A DNA stretch of 64,000 bases, from the NCBI RefSeq assembly GCF_018263925.1, contig NZ_JAEVHF010000001.1, forward strand, positions 248,001-312,000, written 5' to 3'. How positions within the stretch are numbered: position 1 is the first letter of the stretch; each line of letters begins with the position of its first letter. The notes below the pieces were generated by a model that did not search any database, was not told where the DNA came from, and was given only the letters and a program-made list of their open reading frames with translations. Of the stretch, positions 9,111 through 18,101 are shown one piece after another. The position numbers and the translations under genes are program-made. This DNA comes from Kistimonas asteriae. GTDB taxonomy: Bacteria; Pseudomonadota; Gammaproteobacteria; Pseudomonadales; Endozoicomonadaceae.

Positions 9111-9308
9111 ATGCCCAAAACCAACACATCACCCCCTGAAGAGCCATTAAAACCAAATGTAACGCCTGAACCGGATATTGACTGGAACCGGATAGAGGAA
9201 GCTCGTCTAGCTATCGCTAACGGAAAGTTATCGATTGACCCCAATCGTCTGGCTCAAAAAATCATAGCACTGGAAATAGCTATTGAGAGATCCAGTCCAA
9301 AGCCATGA
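9111..9308 (+). CDS. Short FlgM-like (anti-sigma-28) protein
   Basis: A 65-residue protein. Residues 1-22 are Pro/Glu-rich and probably disordered. Residues 24-58 (DWNRIEEARLAIANGKLSID onward, then PNRLAQKIIALE) resemble the conserved C-terminal sigma-28-binding half of FlgM, with the typical pattern of a helix, then AIANG and a short turn to a second helix. FlgM is normally 90-100 residues and sits beside flagellar genes; here there are none. It may be a stand-alone regulator of a FliA-type sigma factor or a relic. The ribosome-binding site is weak (TTGAGTG). Confidence 0.55.
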   Translation: MPKTNTSPPEEPLKPNVTPEPDIDWNRIEEARLAIANGKLSIDPNRLAQKIIALEIAIERSSPKP

Positions 9309-9335
9309 TTCTGCCATCTTGCATTCAATACCCTC

Positions 9336-11072
9336 TTATCCAGCAGGTTCCAGGTGGTCAACCAGTAACTGTAATGTGCGGTTACCGCGAAATTCATTGA
9401 TATCCAGCTTATAGACCGCCCGTACTTTTTTGACGGACAGATCCGGCCATGTACCAGTATCGACATTGAAAGCAATACCATCAATCCAGTGATCCGCGCC
9501 GGGACACATCAGGACCATCTTCAGATGTTTTTCACCCACAAGGCGCTGCTCGATCAATTCAAAGCATCCGTCAAAGACCGGCTCGGGAAAATTCTGCCCC
9601 CACGGACCGGCCTCTCTTAGCAATTCGGCCGTTGCCATTGTGAAGTCATTCATTGCCAGCTCCCCGTCTGTCAACATAAGAGCTTTTAACTGGTCTTCCT
9701 TAATAATGCGCCGCGCTTCCTCATCAAAGGCTGCCGCAAACCGGTCATAGTCTTTCTGTCGTATGCTCAATCCGGCCGCCATGGCATGACCACCAAACTT
9801 CAGGAGCAACCCGGGATTACGGGTGGCAATGGCATCCAGCGCATCGCGTATGTGAAAGCCGGGAATGGAACGGGCTGACCCTTTGATTTCACCGTCCTGA
9901 CTGGCGGCAAATGCAATCACCGGACGGTGCAGCTTTTCTTTCACCCGAGACGCCAGGATACCAATCACCCCCTGGTGCCAATCCTCCTGAAACAGGCACA
10001 GCCCCCATGGAAGCGTCTGTTCTTCATCCAGTTCCAGCCTGGCCAGCGCACGCAAGGCATCATCACGCATACCCGACTCAATGGATTTGCGCTCTTCGTT
10101 CAAGCTATCGAGCTCTGCCGCCATCTGCCGCGCCTGCAGAATGTCGTCAGTCAGCAGCAGTTCAATACCCAGGGACATATCATCCAACCGACCCGCAGCA
10201 TTCAGGCGAGGCCCCAATGCAAACCCCAAATCCGTTGCCGACAACGTATCCCTGCGACGCCTGGCGACATCCACCAGTGCCAGAATACCCGCACAGGCAC
10301 GTCCAGCACGAATACGCGCCAGACCTTGGTGAACCAGAATCCGATTATTGGTATCGAGGCTGACAACATCGGCGACCGTACCCAATGCCACCAGATCCAG
10401 CAAATCTGCCATATTCGGTTTTGCCATGCCGCTTTGGCTGAACCAGCCACGCTCCTCCAGCGTCGTACGAAGGGCACAAAGTACATAGAAGATAATGCCG
10501 ACGCCCGCCGTATTTTTTCCGGGGAAAGGGCACTCCGGCTGATTAGGGTTTACTATCGCATCCGCCGCAGGTAGTTCTTTCCCTGCCAGGTGGTGATCGG
10601 TCACAACCACCTGTATCCCCAGCGCTCTGGCAGCTTCTACCCCAGCCATGCTGGAAATACCATTGTCGACGGTCACCAGAACATCGGGCTGTTTCGCCGT
10701 GGCGACTTCAACAATTTCCGGTGTCAGCCCATAGCCATATTCGAATCGGTTCGGCACTAGGTAATCCACCCAGGCCGCCCCCATGGCACGTAGTGCCCTG
10801 ACGGCAAGGGCACTGCTGGTTGCACCATCACAGTCAAAATCCCCGACAATCAATATACGACTACGACTGCTTATAGCATCAGCCAGTATCGTCGCAGCTT
10901 CCCGGATACCCTTAAGGTCTTCATAGCGGTACAACCCCTTGAGAGTTCGGGCAAGATCCTGATCATTCAGCACGCCACGCGCAGCATAGATACGCTGTAG
11001 CAACAGAGGCATGTCAGCTGGGAACGAGGCATGGGACAGATCGGGTGTGCGTTGCACGATAGATAGTGTCAT
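9336..11072 (-). CDS. recJ: Single-stranded-DNA-specific exonuclease RecJ
   Basis: A 5'-3' ssDNA exonuclease of the DHH superfamily acting in recombination and mismatch repair. The protein shows metal-binding motif I VGDFDCDG (76-83), the VTVDNGIS motif (133-140), the DHH motif as TDHH (158-161) and a later GGHAMAAGLS segment (DHHA1 domain). From ATG 11072 it has 578 residues, matching Escherichia coli RecJ (577). The frame runs 34 codons further upstream, but that part is Cys/Arg/Ser-rich and unlike the family. No strong Shine-Dalgarno sequence is visible at 11072. Confidence 0.97.
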   Translation of the reverse strand: MTLSIVQRTPDLSHASFPADMPLLLQRIYAARGVLNDQDLARTLKGLYRYEDLKGIREAATILADAISSRSRILIVGDFDCDGATSSALAVRALRAMGAAWVDYLVPNRFEYGYGLTPEIVEVATAKQPDVLVTVDNGISSMAGVEAARALGIQVVVTDHHLAGKELPAADAIVNPNQPECPFPGKNTAGVGIIFYVLCALRTTLEERGWFSQSGMAKPNMADLLDLVALGTVADVVSLDTNNRILVHQGLARIRAGRACAGILALVDVARRRRDTLSATDLGFALGPRLNAAGRLDDMSLGIELLLTDDILQARQMAAELDSLNEERKSIESGMRDDALRALARLELDEEQTLPWGLCLFQEDWHQGVIGILASRVKEKLHRPVIAFAASQDGEIKGSARSIPGFHIRDALDAIATRNPGLLLKFGGHAMAAGLSIRQKDYDRFAAAFDEEARRIIKEDQLKALMLTDGELAMNDFTMATAELLREAGPWGQNFPEPVFDGCFELIEQRLVGEKHLKMVLMCPGADHWIDGIAFNVDTGTWPDLSVKKVRAVYKLDINEFRGNRTLQLLVDHLEPAG

Positions 11073-11199
11073 AGAGGAACTACAGTGTAGTGAATGAGAA
11101 AGCCGGCGGCGCTTACTGATCATCCATTCTACCAGTAAGCACCAGGACTCTACACATCTATGACACCGATGCATTGATACTGCGTTTAGCAGAACGGCA

Positions 11200-12504
11200 T
11201 CAACTTATACACCCATCGTTGTTTATCATGCCAGTCTTCACATCATGCCTGTCCCGTGTCATGTAAAGCACCAGACAGGCAATACAGGTGACAGCCATCA
11301 AGAGCAAAACCGGTGACCAGACGATGTCCGTTTTTTGTATCAACCAGGTTGCGGCCAGCGGTGCGCAACCACCAAATATCGCAAAGCCCGTGTTGTAGGT
11401 AAAACCAATCCCCGTATACCTGACGGCGGCCGGAAAAAGCTGGAGCAACATACCCGGTCCGGCAATACTGACAACACCGGTCAGAAAGGCACCCAGAATA
11501 AACGCAGGCGCCAGCCACTGTTCTGACTGTGCCGGCAAATAAAATATTGGAAACATCAGCAGAAATTCCATAATGACCGCAAAGACAAACACTTTACGGA
11601 TACCCACTCGATCCGCCACAAAACCTACACCAACAGAACATAGCCCTGCCAATAACAACACGACGCCCCCCGTCAGCGACAGCCATTGCCGGGATTCGGT
11701 AAATACCGTTTCGAGATAGGTTGGCCAAAACACATTAATGAGAATGGTTGTTGTGCTGTTAAGGGCGATACAAAGCACACCACACAACACGGCTCCCCTG
11801 TGACGCTTAAACAACGCCGCCAACGGCACAGCCTCAATTCCTCCCTGGCATTGAAGCTGTGTGAATGACAGCGTTTCCTGAAAACGGGTTCTGATCACAA
11901 ACCCGATTACCCCCAGCAATCCGCCGATCCAGAAGGGGATACGCCAGCCGAAGGCTGCCATGGCGTCAATCGTCATGAGCAGCAGTAACCCGGCATGTAT
12001 CAGGTATCCCAGGGTCAGCCCGGCGAACATACCCAGCACAATGCAACCACAGCCGGCATAGCACTGTTTTGGCAGAATCTCACGAATATACGTGAATGCC
12101 CCTCCCGACTCTCCGCCCATGGACAACCCCTGCAGCAACCGCAGCATGAGCAGGGCGACAGGCGCGGCAACGCCTATCTCACGGTATCCGGGCAAACACC
12201 CCATAAGCGCTGTCGATAACGCCATCAGTAACAGGGTCCAGGCAAAGGGCTTCTTCCGCCCTCGGCGGTCACCATGGTGGCCGAACAACACACCGCCGAG
12301 TGGACGGATAAGATAACCGGCACTGAAAGTGGCGAAGGTTAACAGCAACCCTTCCACCTGCGCTTCGGCAGGAAAAAAAACGGATGACAGGTAAGGCGCC
12401 ATCAAGGCATAAATCAGAAAGTCGTAGGTTTCCAGCACACAACCCAGTGCTGTGATAATGACAAACTTCCGCGTTTTAATGTTGCTATTCTCTGCGCTGT
12501 TCAC
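11200..12504 (-). CDS. MFS transporter, metabolite:H+ symporter (MHS) family
   Basis: A 434-residue, about 12-helix inner-membrane permease. It has the MFS loop 2-3 motif GHHGDRRGRKK (75-85), the MHS-type LETYDF motif near residue 25, and RLLQGLSMGGESGGA around 120-134, features shared with ProP, KgtP and ShiA. MHS members import compatible solutes, citrate, alpha-ketoglutarate or shikimate with protons; the substrate cannot be told from sequence. The start is GTG at 12504 with AAGGAT about 8 bases upstream. It stands alone between recJ and thrC. Confidence 0.92.
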   Translation of the reverse strand: MNSAENSNIKTRKFVIITALGCVLETYDFLIYALMAPYLSSVFFPAEAQVEGLLLTFATFSAGYLIRPLGGVLFGHHGDRRGRKKPFAWTLLLMALSTALMGCLPGYREIGVAAPVALLMLRLLQGLSMGGESGGAFTYIREILPKQCYAGCGCIVLGMFAGLTLGYLIHAGLLLLMTIDAMAAFGWRIPFWIGGLLGVIGFVIRTRFQETLSFTQLQCQGGIEAVPLAALFKRHRGAVLCGVLCIALNSTTTILINVFWPTYLETVFTESRQWLSLTGGVVLLLAGLCSVGVGFVADRVGIRKVFVFAVIMEFLLMFPIFYLPAQSEQWLAPAFILGAFLTGVVSIAGPGMLLQLFPAAVRYTGIGFTYNTGFAIFGGCAPLAATWLIQKTDIVWSPVLLLMAVTCIACLVLYMTRDRHDVKTGMINNDGCIS

Positions 12505-12602
12505 TGCATCAATCCTTTTTTAAAACAGAAAAACATGGCACACAGGCGGGCAGCTGCCAGATTTTTTCTCTATGAAGGATTCAGGCAAAACAGCAATCAA
12601 CA

Positions 12603-12629
12603 AAAAGGCCGGTATTTTTACCGGCCTTT
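12603..12629 (-). terminator. Rho-independent terminator after thrC
   Basis: AAAGGCCGGTA and TACCGGCCTTT form a perfect 11-bp stem with a TTTT loop, 20 bases past the thrC stop. A/T runs flank it, so it may work in both directions. Confidence 0.85.
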
Positions 12630-12648
12630 AGTGAAAGTTGACAACAAC

Positions 12649-14043
12649 TTAGCGCAGTGTCGTGGCAATAAACTCATGCACGACTGAGAGCGAATTGGGC
12701 AACACTCCCATCCGCTCTTCCCGGCTATGCAGATCCTGCAGATGATGCGGCAACGCCGGGGCATCCAGTCCTGCCGCCAGAATGGCATCCGGAAACTTGA
12801 CCGGGTGCGCCGTAGCCAGCGTGATCACCGGCACCTCACTGGAAGCATGGCAGTCACGTGCAGCTTTGACACCTATCGCGGAGTGAGGATCCAACAGGTA
12901 TCCGGTCTGGTCGAAGACCTGCCGAATCATCGCAACGGTTTCATCGTCATTGGCACACTGGCTATCAAACAGGGTTTTGACTGATTGCCACCTGGACTCA
13001 TCAATGGAGATCGCACCTGAGGCATCAAACTCTGCCATCAACTCAGCCATCGCCTTGCCGTCGCGATTATGGAGATCAAACAGCAAACGCTCAAAGTTGC
13101 TGGAAACCATAATGTCCATACTCGGTGACAAGGTATGCCCCAACGATTCCTTACGGTAACTGTTGGCACTGAAGAATCGATGCAGGATGTCATTACGATT
13201 CGTGCCCACTATCAGCTGCTGGACAGGCAATCCCATTCCACGAGCAATATAGCCGGCAAAAATATCCCCGAAATTCCCCGTGGGCACGGCAAAGGAAACT
13301 GGACGGGACGGACCACCCAGCGACAATGCCGCATGGAAGTAATACACCACCTGCGCCATAATCCGTGCCCAGTTGATGGAATTCACCGCTACCAGCCGGC
13401 GCTCCCCATTCAGAAAACCCTGCTCTGCAAAGCTGGCCTTCACGATCGCCTGACAGTCATCAAAATTCCCTTCAATCGCCAGGTTGTGCACATTATCACT
13501 GAGCACCGTGGTCATCTGACGGCGCTGAACTTCAGACACCCGGTTATGGGGATGCATGATGAAAATATCGACGTGATCGCTGTGGCGACACCCTTCGATG
13601 GCAGCAGAGCCGGTATCGCCGGAGGTGGCGCCCAATATAACCGCCCGCTCATCGCGCTGGGTCAGGAAATGATCCAACAGACGCCCCAGTAATTGCAGGG
13701 CGAAATCCTTGAACGCCAATGTTGGACCATGGAACAATTCCATCACCCACTCATTGGGGCCCAACTGAGTCAGCGGTGCGACGGCACTGTGACTGAAACC
13801 CGCATAGGTTTCTTCAATAATCGTTCTAAGTCGTTCATCAGGAATGGTGCCGCCCACAAACGGACGGATAATTTCATAGGCCAGCCCGGAATAAGACAAT
13901 CCGGCAAACCCGGCAATCTGGTCAGCGGAAAAACGGGGAAGTTCTTCGGGAACATAGAGACCACCGTCCGACGCCAGGCCGGCCAGCAGTACATTTTCAA
14001 AATCCAGCGCGGGGGCAGCGCCACGGGTACTGATATATTTCAC
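12649..14043 (-). CDS. thrC: Threonine synthase
   Basis: A PLP enzyme that converts O-phosphohomoserine to threonine. The 464 residues begin MKYISTRG as in other gammaproteobacterial ThrC proteins, and the PLP lysine lies in HGPTLAFKDFALQL (Lys112). GATSGDTGSAAIEG is the phosphate-binding region. The start is GTG at 14043 with AGGA 7-8 bases upstream. hom lies 112 bases upstream in the same direction, and the gene ends in a strong terminator, so hom-thrC is a threonine operon as in Pseudomonas. Confidence 0.97.
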   Translation of the reverse strand: MKYISTRGAAPALDFENVLLAGLASDGGLYVPEELPRFSADQIAGFAGLSYSGLAYEIIRPFVGGTIPDERLRTIIEETYAGFSHSAVAPLTQLGPNEWVMELFHGPTLAFKDFALQLLGRLLDHFLTQRDERAVILGATSGDTGSAAIEGCRHSDHVDIFIMHPHNRVSEVQRRQMTTVLSDNVHNLAIEGNFDDCQAIVKASFAEQGFLNGERRLVAVNSINWARIMAQVVYYFHAALSLGGPSRPVSFAVPTGNFGDIFAGYIARGMGLPVQQLIVGTNRNDILHRFFSANSYRKESLGHTLSPSMDIMVSSNFERLLFDLHNRDGKAMAELMAEFDASGAISIDESRWQSVKTLFDSQCANDDETVAMIRQVFDQTGYLLDPHSAIGVKAARDCHASSEVPVITLATAHPVKFPDAILAAGLDAPALPHHLQDLHSREERMGVLPNSLSVVHEFIATTLR

Positions 14044-14102
14044 ACTGTCTTCCTGCTGTGCTTCCGTTTATGACGGCGCCTGCGCACCTGTTATTCTGAC
14101 CA

Positions 14103-14138
14103 CCCTGTCCGTCGTGGGTTCACAGGCTACGGACAGGG
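14103..14138 (-). other. Intercistronic hairpin between hom and thrC
   Basis: CCCTGTCCGT (14103-14112) pairs perfectly with ACGGACAGGG (14129-14138) across a 16-base loop, in the 112-base gap between hom and thrC. There is no U-tract, so it may modulate thrC expression or mRNA processing. Confidence 0.4.
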
Positions 14139-14155
14139 CAACAGGGATGGATCGC

Positions 14156-15457
14156 TTACTTCTCCAGGTGATCAACACGAATCCGGATAATGGAACCGGT
14201 CACATCCGCGAGCTGCTCCAGCTCAATGATTGCGGTATCCATGATGGCCTCAAGGGTTTCATGGGTAAGGATCACAATGTCGGCGCAGCCGTCACCTTCA
14301 CGCACTTCTTTCTGCATGAGCGCATCAATATTGATGCCATTATGGCTGAGGATCTCGGTCACACGGGTAAGCACACCCGGCTGGTCGCTGACATGGAGCC
14401 GCAGGTAATAACTGCAGTGAATCTTGTCAATCGGCAGCACCGGAATCTGCGGATCACTTTCAACAAAGCCCAGGGGCGCAACCGCTGCGGCTGGCGCATC
14501 CAGCAATCTCGCCACATCCAGGATATCGGCAATTACGGCGGAAGCCGTCGCGTCACTGCCGGCACCGGGTCCGTAATAGAGGGTCTGCCCCACCGCATCA
14601 CCCTCCATCAATACCGCGTTCATCACACCATCTACGCTCGCCAGCAGGTGCGTTGCCGGTACCAGCGTCGGGTGTACGCGCAGTTCGACACCATCACTAC
14701 GGCGGCGGGCAATCCCCAGGTGTTTCATCCGGTAACCTAATTCGGTGGCGTATTGAATATCCTGAGGTGTAATGGCGCTGATGCCTTCGGTATAGGCCTT
14801 ATCGAAATGCAGGGGGATACCAAAGGCATTGGACGCCAGAATGGTCAGTTTGTGCGCGGCATCAATCCCTTCCACATCGAAGGTCGGGTCAGCTTCTGCA
14901 TAACCCAGTTCCTGGGCCTGCTTGAGGACATCAGCAAACGGGCTGCCCTTGTCGCGCATTTCGGTCAGGATGAAGTTACCGGTGCCGTTGATGATACCGG
15001 CCAGCCACTGAATGCGGTTGGCAGAAAGCCCTTCCCGCAGCGCCTTGATCGCAGGAATGCCACCCGCCACACCCGCTTCATAGGCGACAATCACACCCTG
15101 CTCCCGGGCGGCGGCAAAAATCTCATTGCCGTGCTCAGCAATAAGCGCCTTGTTTGCGGTCACCACATGCTTGCCATTGGCGATCGCGGTCAATACCAGT
15201 TTCTTCGCGGTGTCGTAACCGCCAATCAGTTCAACCAGTACATCGATATCAGGATTATTGGCGACATCAAAGATATCACGGGTCACATTCATCCCCGTGG
15301 TGTCACAGGCAGGATTATCCCGCCTTGCGCCAATCTGCACGATTTCTACACTGCGTCCCAACCGCCGGGTAATTTCCTCGCGGTTCCGGACAAGTACGTT
15401 CACGGTTCCACTGCCGACTGTTCCCAGTCCACAGATGCCTACTCTGACCGGTTTCAA
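14156..15457 (-). CDS. hom: Homoserine dehydrogenase (monofunctional, with ACT domain)
   Basis: It reduces aspartate semialdehyde to homoserine for threonine and methionine synthesis. The dinucleotide fold begins VGICGLGTVGSG; the catalytic core follows (GGYDTAKKLV, then HVVTANKALIAEHG), and a C-terminal ACT domain (from about 350, YYLRLHVSDQPGVLTRV) gives threonine feedback. I place the start at TTG 15457: the protein then begins MKPVRVGICG like Pseudomonas Hom, has 433 residues, and GGGGTG sits 5 bases upstream. An in-frame ATG at 15532 would add a basic 25-residue extension. Confidence 0.95.
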   Translation of the reverse strand: MKPVRVGICGLGTVGSGTVNVLVRNREEITRRLGRSVEIVQIGARRDNPACDTTGMNVTRDIFDVANNPDIDVLVELIGGYDTAKKLVLTAIANGKHVVTANKALIAEHGNEIFAAAREQGVIVAYEAGVAGGIPAIKALREGLSANRIQWLAGIINGTGNFILTEMRDKGSPFADVLKQAQELGYAEADPTFDVEGIDAAHKLTILASNAFGIPLHFDKAYTEGISAITPQDIQYATELGYRMKHLGIARRRSDGVELRVHPTLVPATHLLASVDGVMNAVLMEGDAVGQTLYYGPGAGSDATASAVIADILDVARLLDAPAAAVAPLGFVESDPQIPVLPIDKIHCSYYLRLHVSDQPGVLTRVTEILSHNGINIDALMQKEVREGDGCADIVILTHETLEAIMDTAIIELEQLADVTGSIIRIRVDHLEK

Positions 15458-15775
15458 ACTGGCACCCCGCTTTATGACACGCCGACGATGCGACGGCTGT
15501 TCTTTTATGTTTATAGCTTTTTTCGGGTTCATGACCCGACTGGTGACCGATTATAGCCTTAACATCAAGCATTCTGCGACCGTTAACGGCCTGTTAAATG
15601 AACAGGGAAAACATCGGAAATGGGGAGAATAGCAAGATAAAGACTACTCACACAGGAGCAGTATCAGAATAACGAATCAACTGAATCCACCAGCAGACTG
15701 ACTGTCTGCCCAAATGGCCACCCGTCACCAGTAAAGCAAACAACGCCCTGTCAAGATAGCGTACCTGACAAAGCA

Positions 15776-16165
15776 TCACCCTTCATAAGGATCAATATGG
15801 CCGGAATCAGAGCGTTGTACGACATCTTTTCGTGTGGCCTCCACGATGCCAAGCACCTCTTTTCGCAACGCTTCATCAACCTCAATCTCCACCAGAGTCT
15901 CTTCCAGACAGTTGGCGACAATATCAAATTCAGCGTCGGTAATACCCAGGCCGGCATGGGCTTCTCGAAGCCCCCTGACCTCATCATCCAACGGGCCTTC
16001 AAACGCAATCGAGAGAAAAGCCGCCTGTTTTCTGGCCAGTTTGTCGATATCAAGGTTATAGAAATAATGCCCCACTACGGGATGATTCGACACCTTGTCA
16101 TAGAAGACATTCACTGCCAGCAAAATAGCCTGACCACCGCCAATGCGATCATAAAGCGATGCCAT
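15776..16165 (-). CDS. Group I truncated haemoglobin
   Basis: A 129-residue haem protein of the 2-on-2 globin family, usually implicated in oxygen or NO binding and NO detoxification. It begins MASLYDRIGG, the standard N-terminus, has the B10 aromatic pair FY at 21-22, and the proximal haem-ligand histidine in REAHAGLGITDAEFD (His70). That motif spacing fits group I (TrHbN). The ATG at 16165 has AAGGGAA close upstream; the frame runs 21 codons further but without a good signal. It is transcribed alone. Confidence 0.92.
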   Translation of the reverse strand: MASLYDRIGGGQAILLAVNVFYDKVSNHPVVGHYFYNLDIDKLARKQAAFLSIAFEGPLDDEVRGLREAHAGLGITDAEFDIVANCLEETLVEIEVDEALRKEVLGIVEATRKDVVQRSDSGHIDPYEG

Positions 16166-16481
16166 AATTCCCTTTCCCCTTAAGCCATTCTTTTTCTGAT
16201 GCCTGACAAAACCATGACCTCCGATCATTCATTTGCTCGAATGCACAAGCATTGCTCACATGGCTGTTACGAATAATCTTTTCCTATTCATACAGCTTAT
16301 GTGCTCACTGCCCCATTACAAGCGGACGTTACAGTATTTCCCCAACCTGGGGCCACACAACACTATTGAGCATTTTGTAAAAAAACGCTGACACCAAAAA
16401 AAACTTTTGAATTACAGAACGTTATCCTTTAAAGTACGCGCCGCACCCAACGAGACGGTTCACGAATCACGGGTGAGATAA
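16166..16481. other. Intergenic region upstream of tRNA-Pro
   Basis: These 316 bases hold the upstream region of the globin gene (minus strand) and the tRNA promoter (16407-16435, plus strand). I see no ORF or repeat. Confidence 0.6.
16407..16435 (+). promoter_or_regulatory. Sigma-70 promoter of tRNA-Pro
   Basis: TTGAAT, 17 bases, TAAAGT. The -10 box is followed by a GC-rich stretch (CGCGCCGC), a discriminator typical of stringently controlled stable RNA genes. It lies about 47 bases upstream of the mature tRNA. Confidence 0.65.
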
Positions 16482-16558
16482 CGGGGTATAGCGCAGTCTG
16501 GTAGCGCGCCTGCTTTGGGAGCAGGATGTCGGGAGTTCGAATCTCTCTACCCCGACCA
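16482..16558 (+). tRNA. tRNA-Pro (anticodon TGG)
   Basis: The 77-base gene folds as a full cloverleaf. Acceptor strands are CGGGGTA and TACCCCG, and CCA is encoded at the 3' end. The D-loop contains AGTCTGGTAG, the anticodon arm is CCTGC-TTTGGGA-GCAGG (anticodon TGG, reading CCN codons for proline), and the T-loop is GTTCGAATC. A strong terminator follows 8 bases later, so it is a single-gene unit. Confidence 0.97.
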
Positions 16559-16565
16559 CATTCTG

Positions 16566-16592
16566 AAAGCCTGTCACTGACAGGCTTTTTTT
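16566..16592 (+). terminator. Rho-independent terminator after tRNA-Pro
   Basis: AAGCCTGTC and GACAGGCTT form a 9-bp stem with a short loop, followed by a run of T. It directly follows the tRNA. Confidence 0.93.
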
Positions 16593-16743
16593 ATGCCTGA
16601 CATTTTCTGATTCACCTCCCCAGCCTCACTCTGCGTAACGCAACACATTACCCAATAAAAAAGCCCTGTTTTATCAACAAGGCTTTTGGCGATCCCGCCA
16701 CCAGCATCTAGCCAAGGTATTCATCTGACCCATCTCACCGGAA

Positions 16744-17979
16744 TCATTTATCCACCAAGGCATCCTGATCGGTTCTCGGGTTAATCTCTGACACCACCGG
16801 AGTATGACCCGGCATAGGCACAAACACCTCTTCGGGGCCGGTAATAATCGGCGGACGCTGCCGCAGACGGAAGATAAAGAAGACCGCCAGCGCTAACATA
16901 ACCACCGCAAGCGAGACAAACAGACCATTCGGCGCAAGCTTCATGGCCACCGAGGAACCCAGCGGTCCGATGGTAGCGCCCAGACTATAAGCCAGAAGCA
17001 TCCCCTGTGTCGCCGCCACCATATCCTCCGGCGGCATATGGTCACAACCATGACTAATAGCCAAGGGGTACAACGTAAATATCACGCCCCCCAACAGGAA
17101 GAGCCAAACCCACATTAAGGTACTGAATAGCGACAATATCAGGAATACCGATACTGCCACCCCCAGGAAGCTGATCGCAATTAACACCTTACGACGGTCC
17201 ACCCGGTCAGAAAGACGCCCGACCGGGTATTGCAGCAACATCCCACCCAGAATGGTGATGGCCACCAGATTACCGGTGGTTTTATCATCCACCCCCTGAT
17301 CCGCAAAATGCAGCGGCAGCAGGCCATACAATGAACCAATCGCCAGACCACTGGCCATGCACCCCAGCAGACCGGAAGGTGTCAGCTGATATAGCTTGAA
17401 AATATTCAGCGCTGACGGCGGATGAATGGGTGGCGCCGGCAAGCGGGTCAGCGAAGGTGGCATACTGGAGGCCGCCAACAAAGCCAAAATCACCAGGAAT
17501 GGCGCGTAGCCTTCCACCCCAAACGGTCCGAGGAACATCTGACCTGCCGCACTCGCCCCATAATAGGAAATCATATACAGCGCCAGCAGCGTGCCCCGAT
17601 TAGACGGTTCACTCCCCGATAACAGCCACGACTCAACCACCAGGAAGATCCCGGCCACAGCAATCCCTGACAATAACCGCAACACCTGCCAGAGCACCAG
17701 GTCGCTGACCAATCCCTGTATACCGACGACGGTTCCCAACAGCGCCATGAAGGCTGCAAATGCCCGAATATGCCCAATGGCGCTAATAATGCGCTCCGTT
17801 CGAAAAGCCCCCAACAGCAAACCAAAATGATACAACGCGGCCGCCAGACCAATTTCGAAACTGCCGCTCCCCTCCAGGTTCAAGCGCAACGGGACCAGCG
17901 ACATCAAATAACCATTTGCCGCAGAAAAAATGGTCAACCCCACCAGCGGCGCCACGAAGGAACGAAACCCGCCAAACAT
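16744..17979 (-). CDS. MFS transporter, YcaD-like
   Basis: A 411-residue inner-membrane protein with about 12 hydrophobic helices. It opens FVAPLVGLTIFSAANGYL, has an R/E-containing loop between helices 2 and 3 (FRTERIISAIGHIRAFA), and SDRVDRRKVL in the central loop 8-9 (around 255-265). This pattern resembles the YcaD group of MFS proteins, whose substrates are unknown. The C-terminal 40 residues are cytoplasmic and hydrophilic. It is flanked by tRNA-Pro and the acetyltransferase gene and appears to be transcribed alone. Confidence 0.88.
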   Translation of the reverse strand: MFGGFRSFVAPLVGLTIFSAANGYLMSLVPLRLNLEGSGSFEIGLAAALYHFGLLLGAFRTERIISAIGHIRAFAAFMALLGTVVGIQGLVSDLVLWQVLRLLSGIAVAGIFLVVESWLLSGSEPSNRGTLLALYMISYYGASAAGQMFLGPFGVEGYAPFLVILALLAASSMPPSLTRLPAPPIHPPSALNIFKLYQLTPSGLLGCMASGLAIGSLYGLLPLHFADQGVDDKTTGNLVAITILGGMLLQYPVGRLSDRVDRRKVLIAISFLGVAVSVFLILSLFSTLMWVWLFLLGGVIFTLYPLAISHGCDHMPPEDMVAATQGMLLAYSLGATIGPLGSSVAMKLAPNGLFVSLAVVMLALAVFFIFRLRQRPPIITGPEEVFVPMPGHTPVVSEINPRTDQDALVDK

Positions 17980-18101
17980 AGAACACCCTCAAAACAGGAA
18001 GTGAGCAGAAAATGGCGCAATCTATCATGCAGAAAGCCCCTACACGCATCAGCATATACCGTGATCAGACATGGCAGACCGCAGACTTCCTGATCGAAAA
18101 T

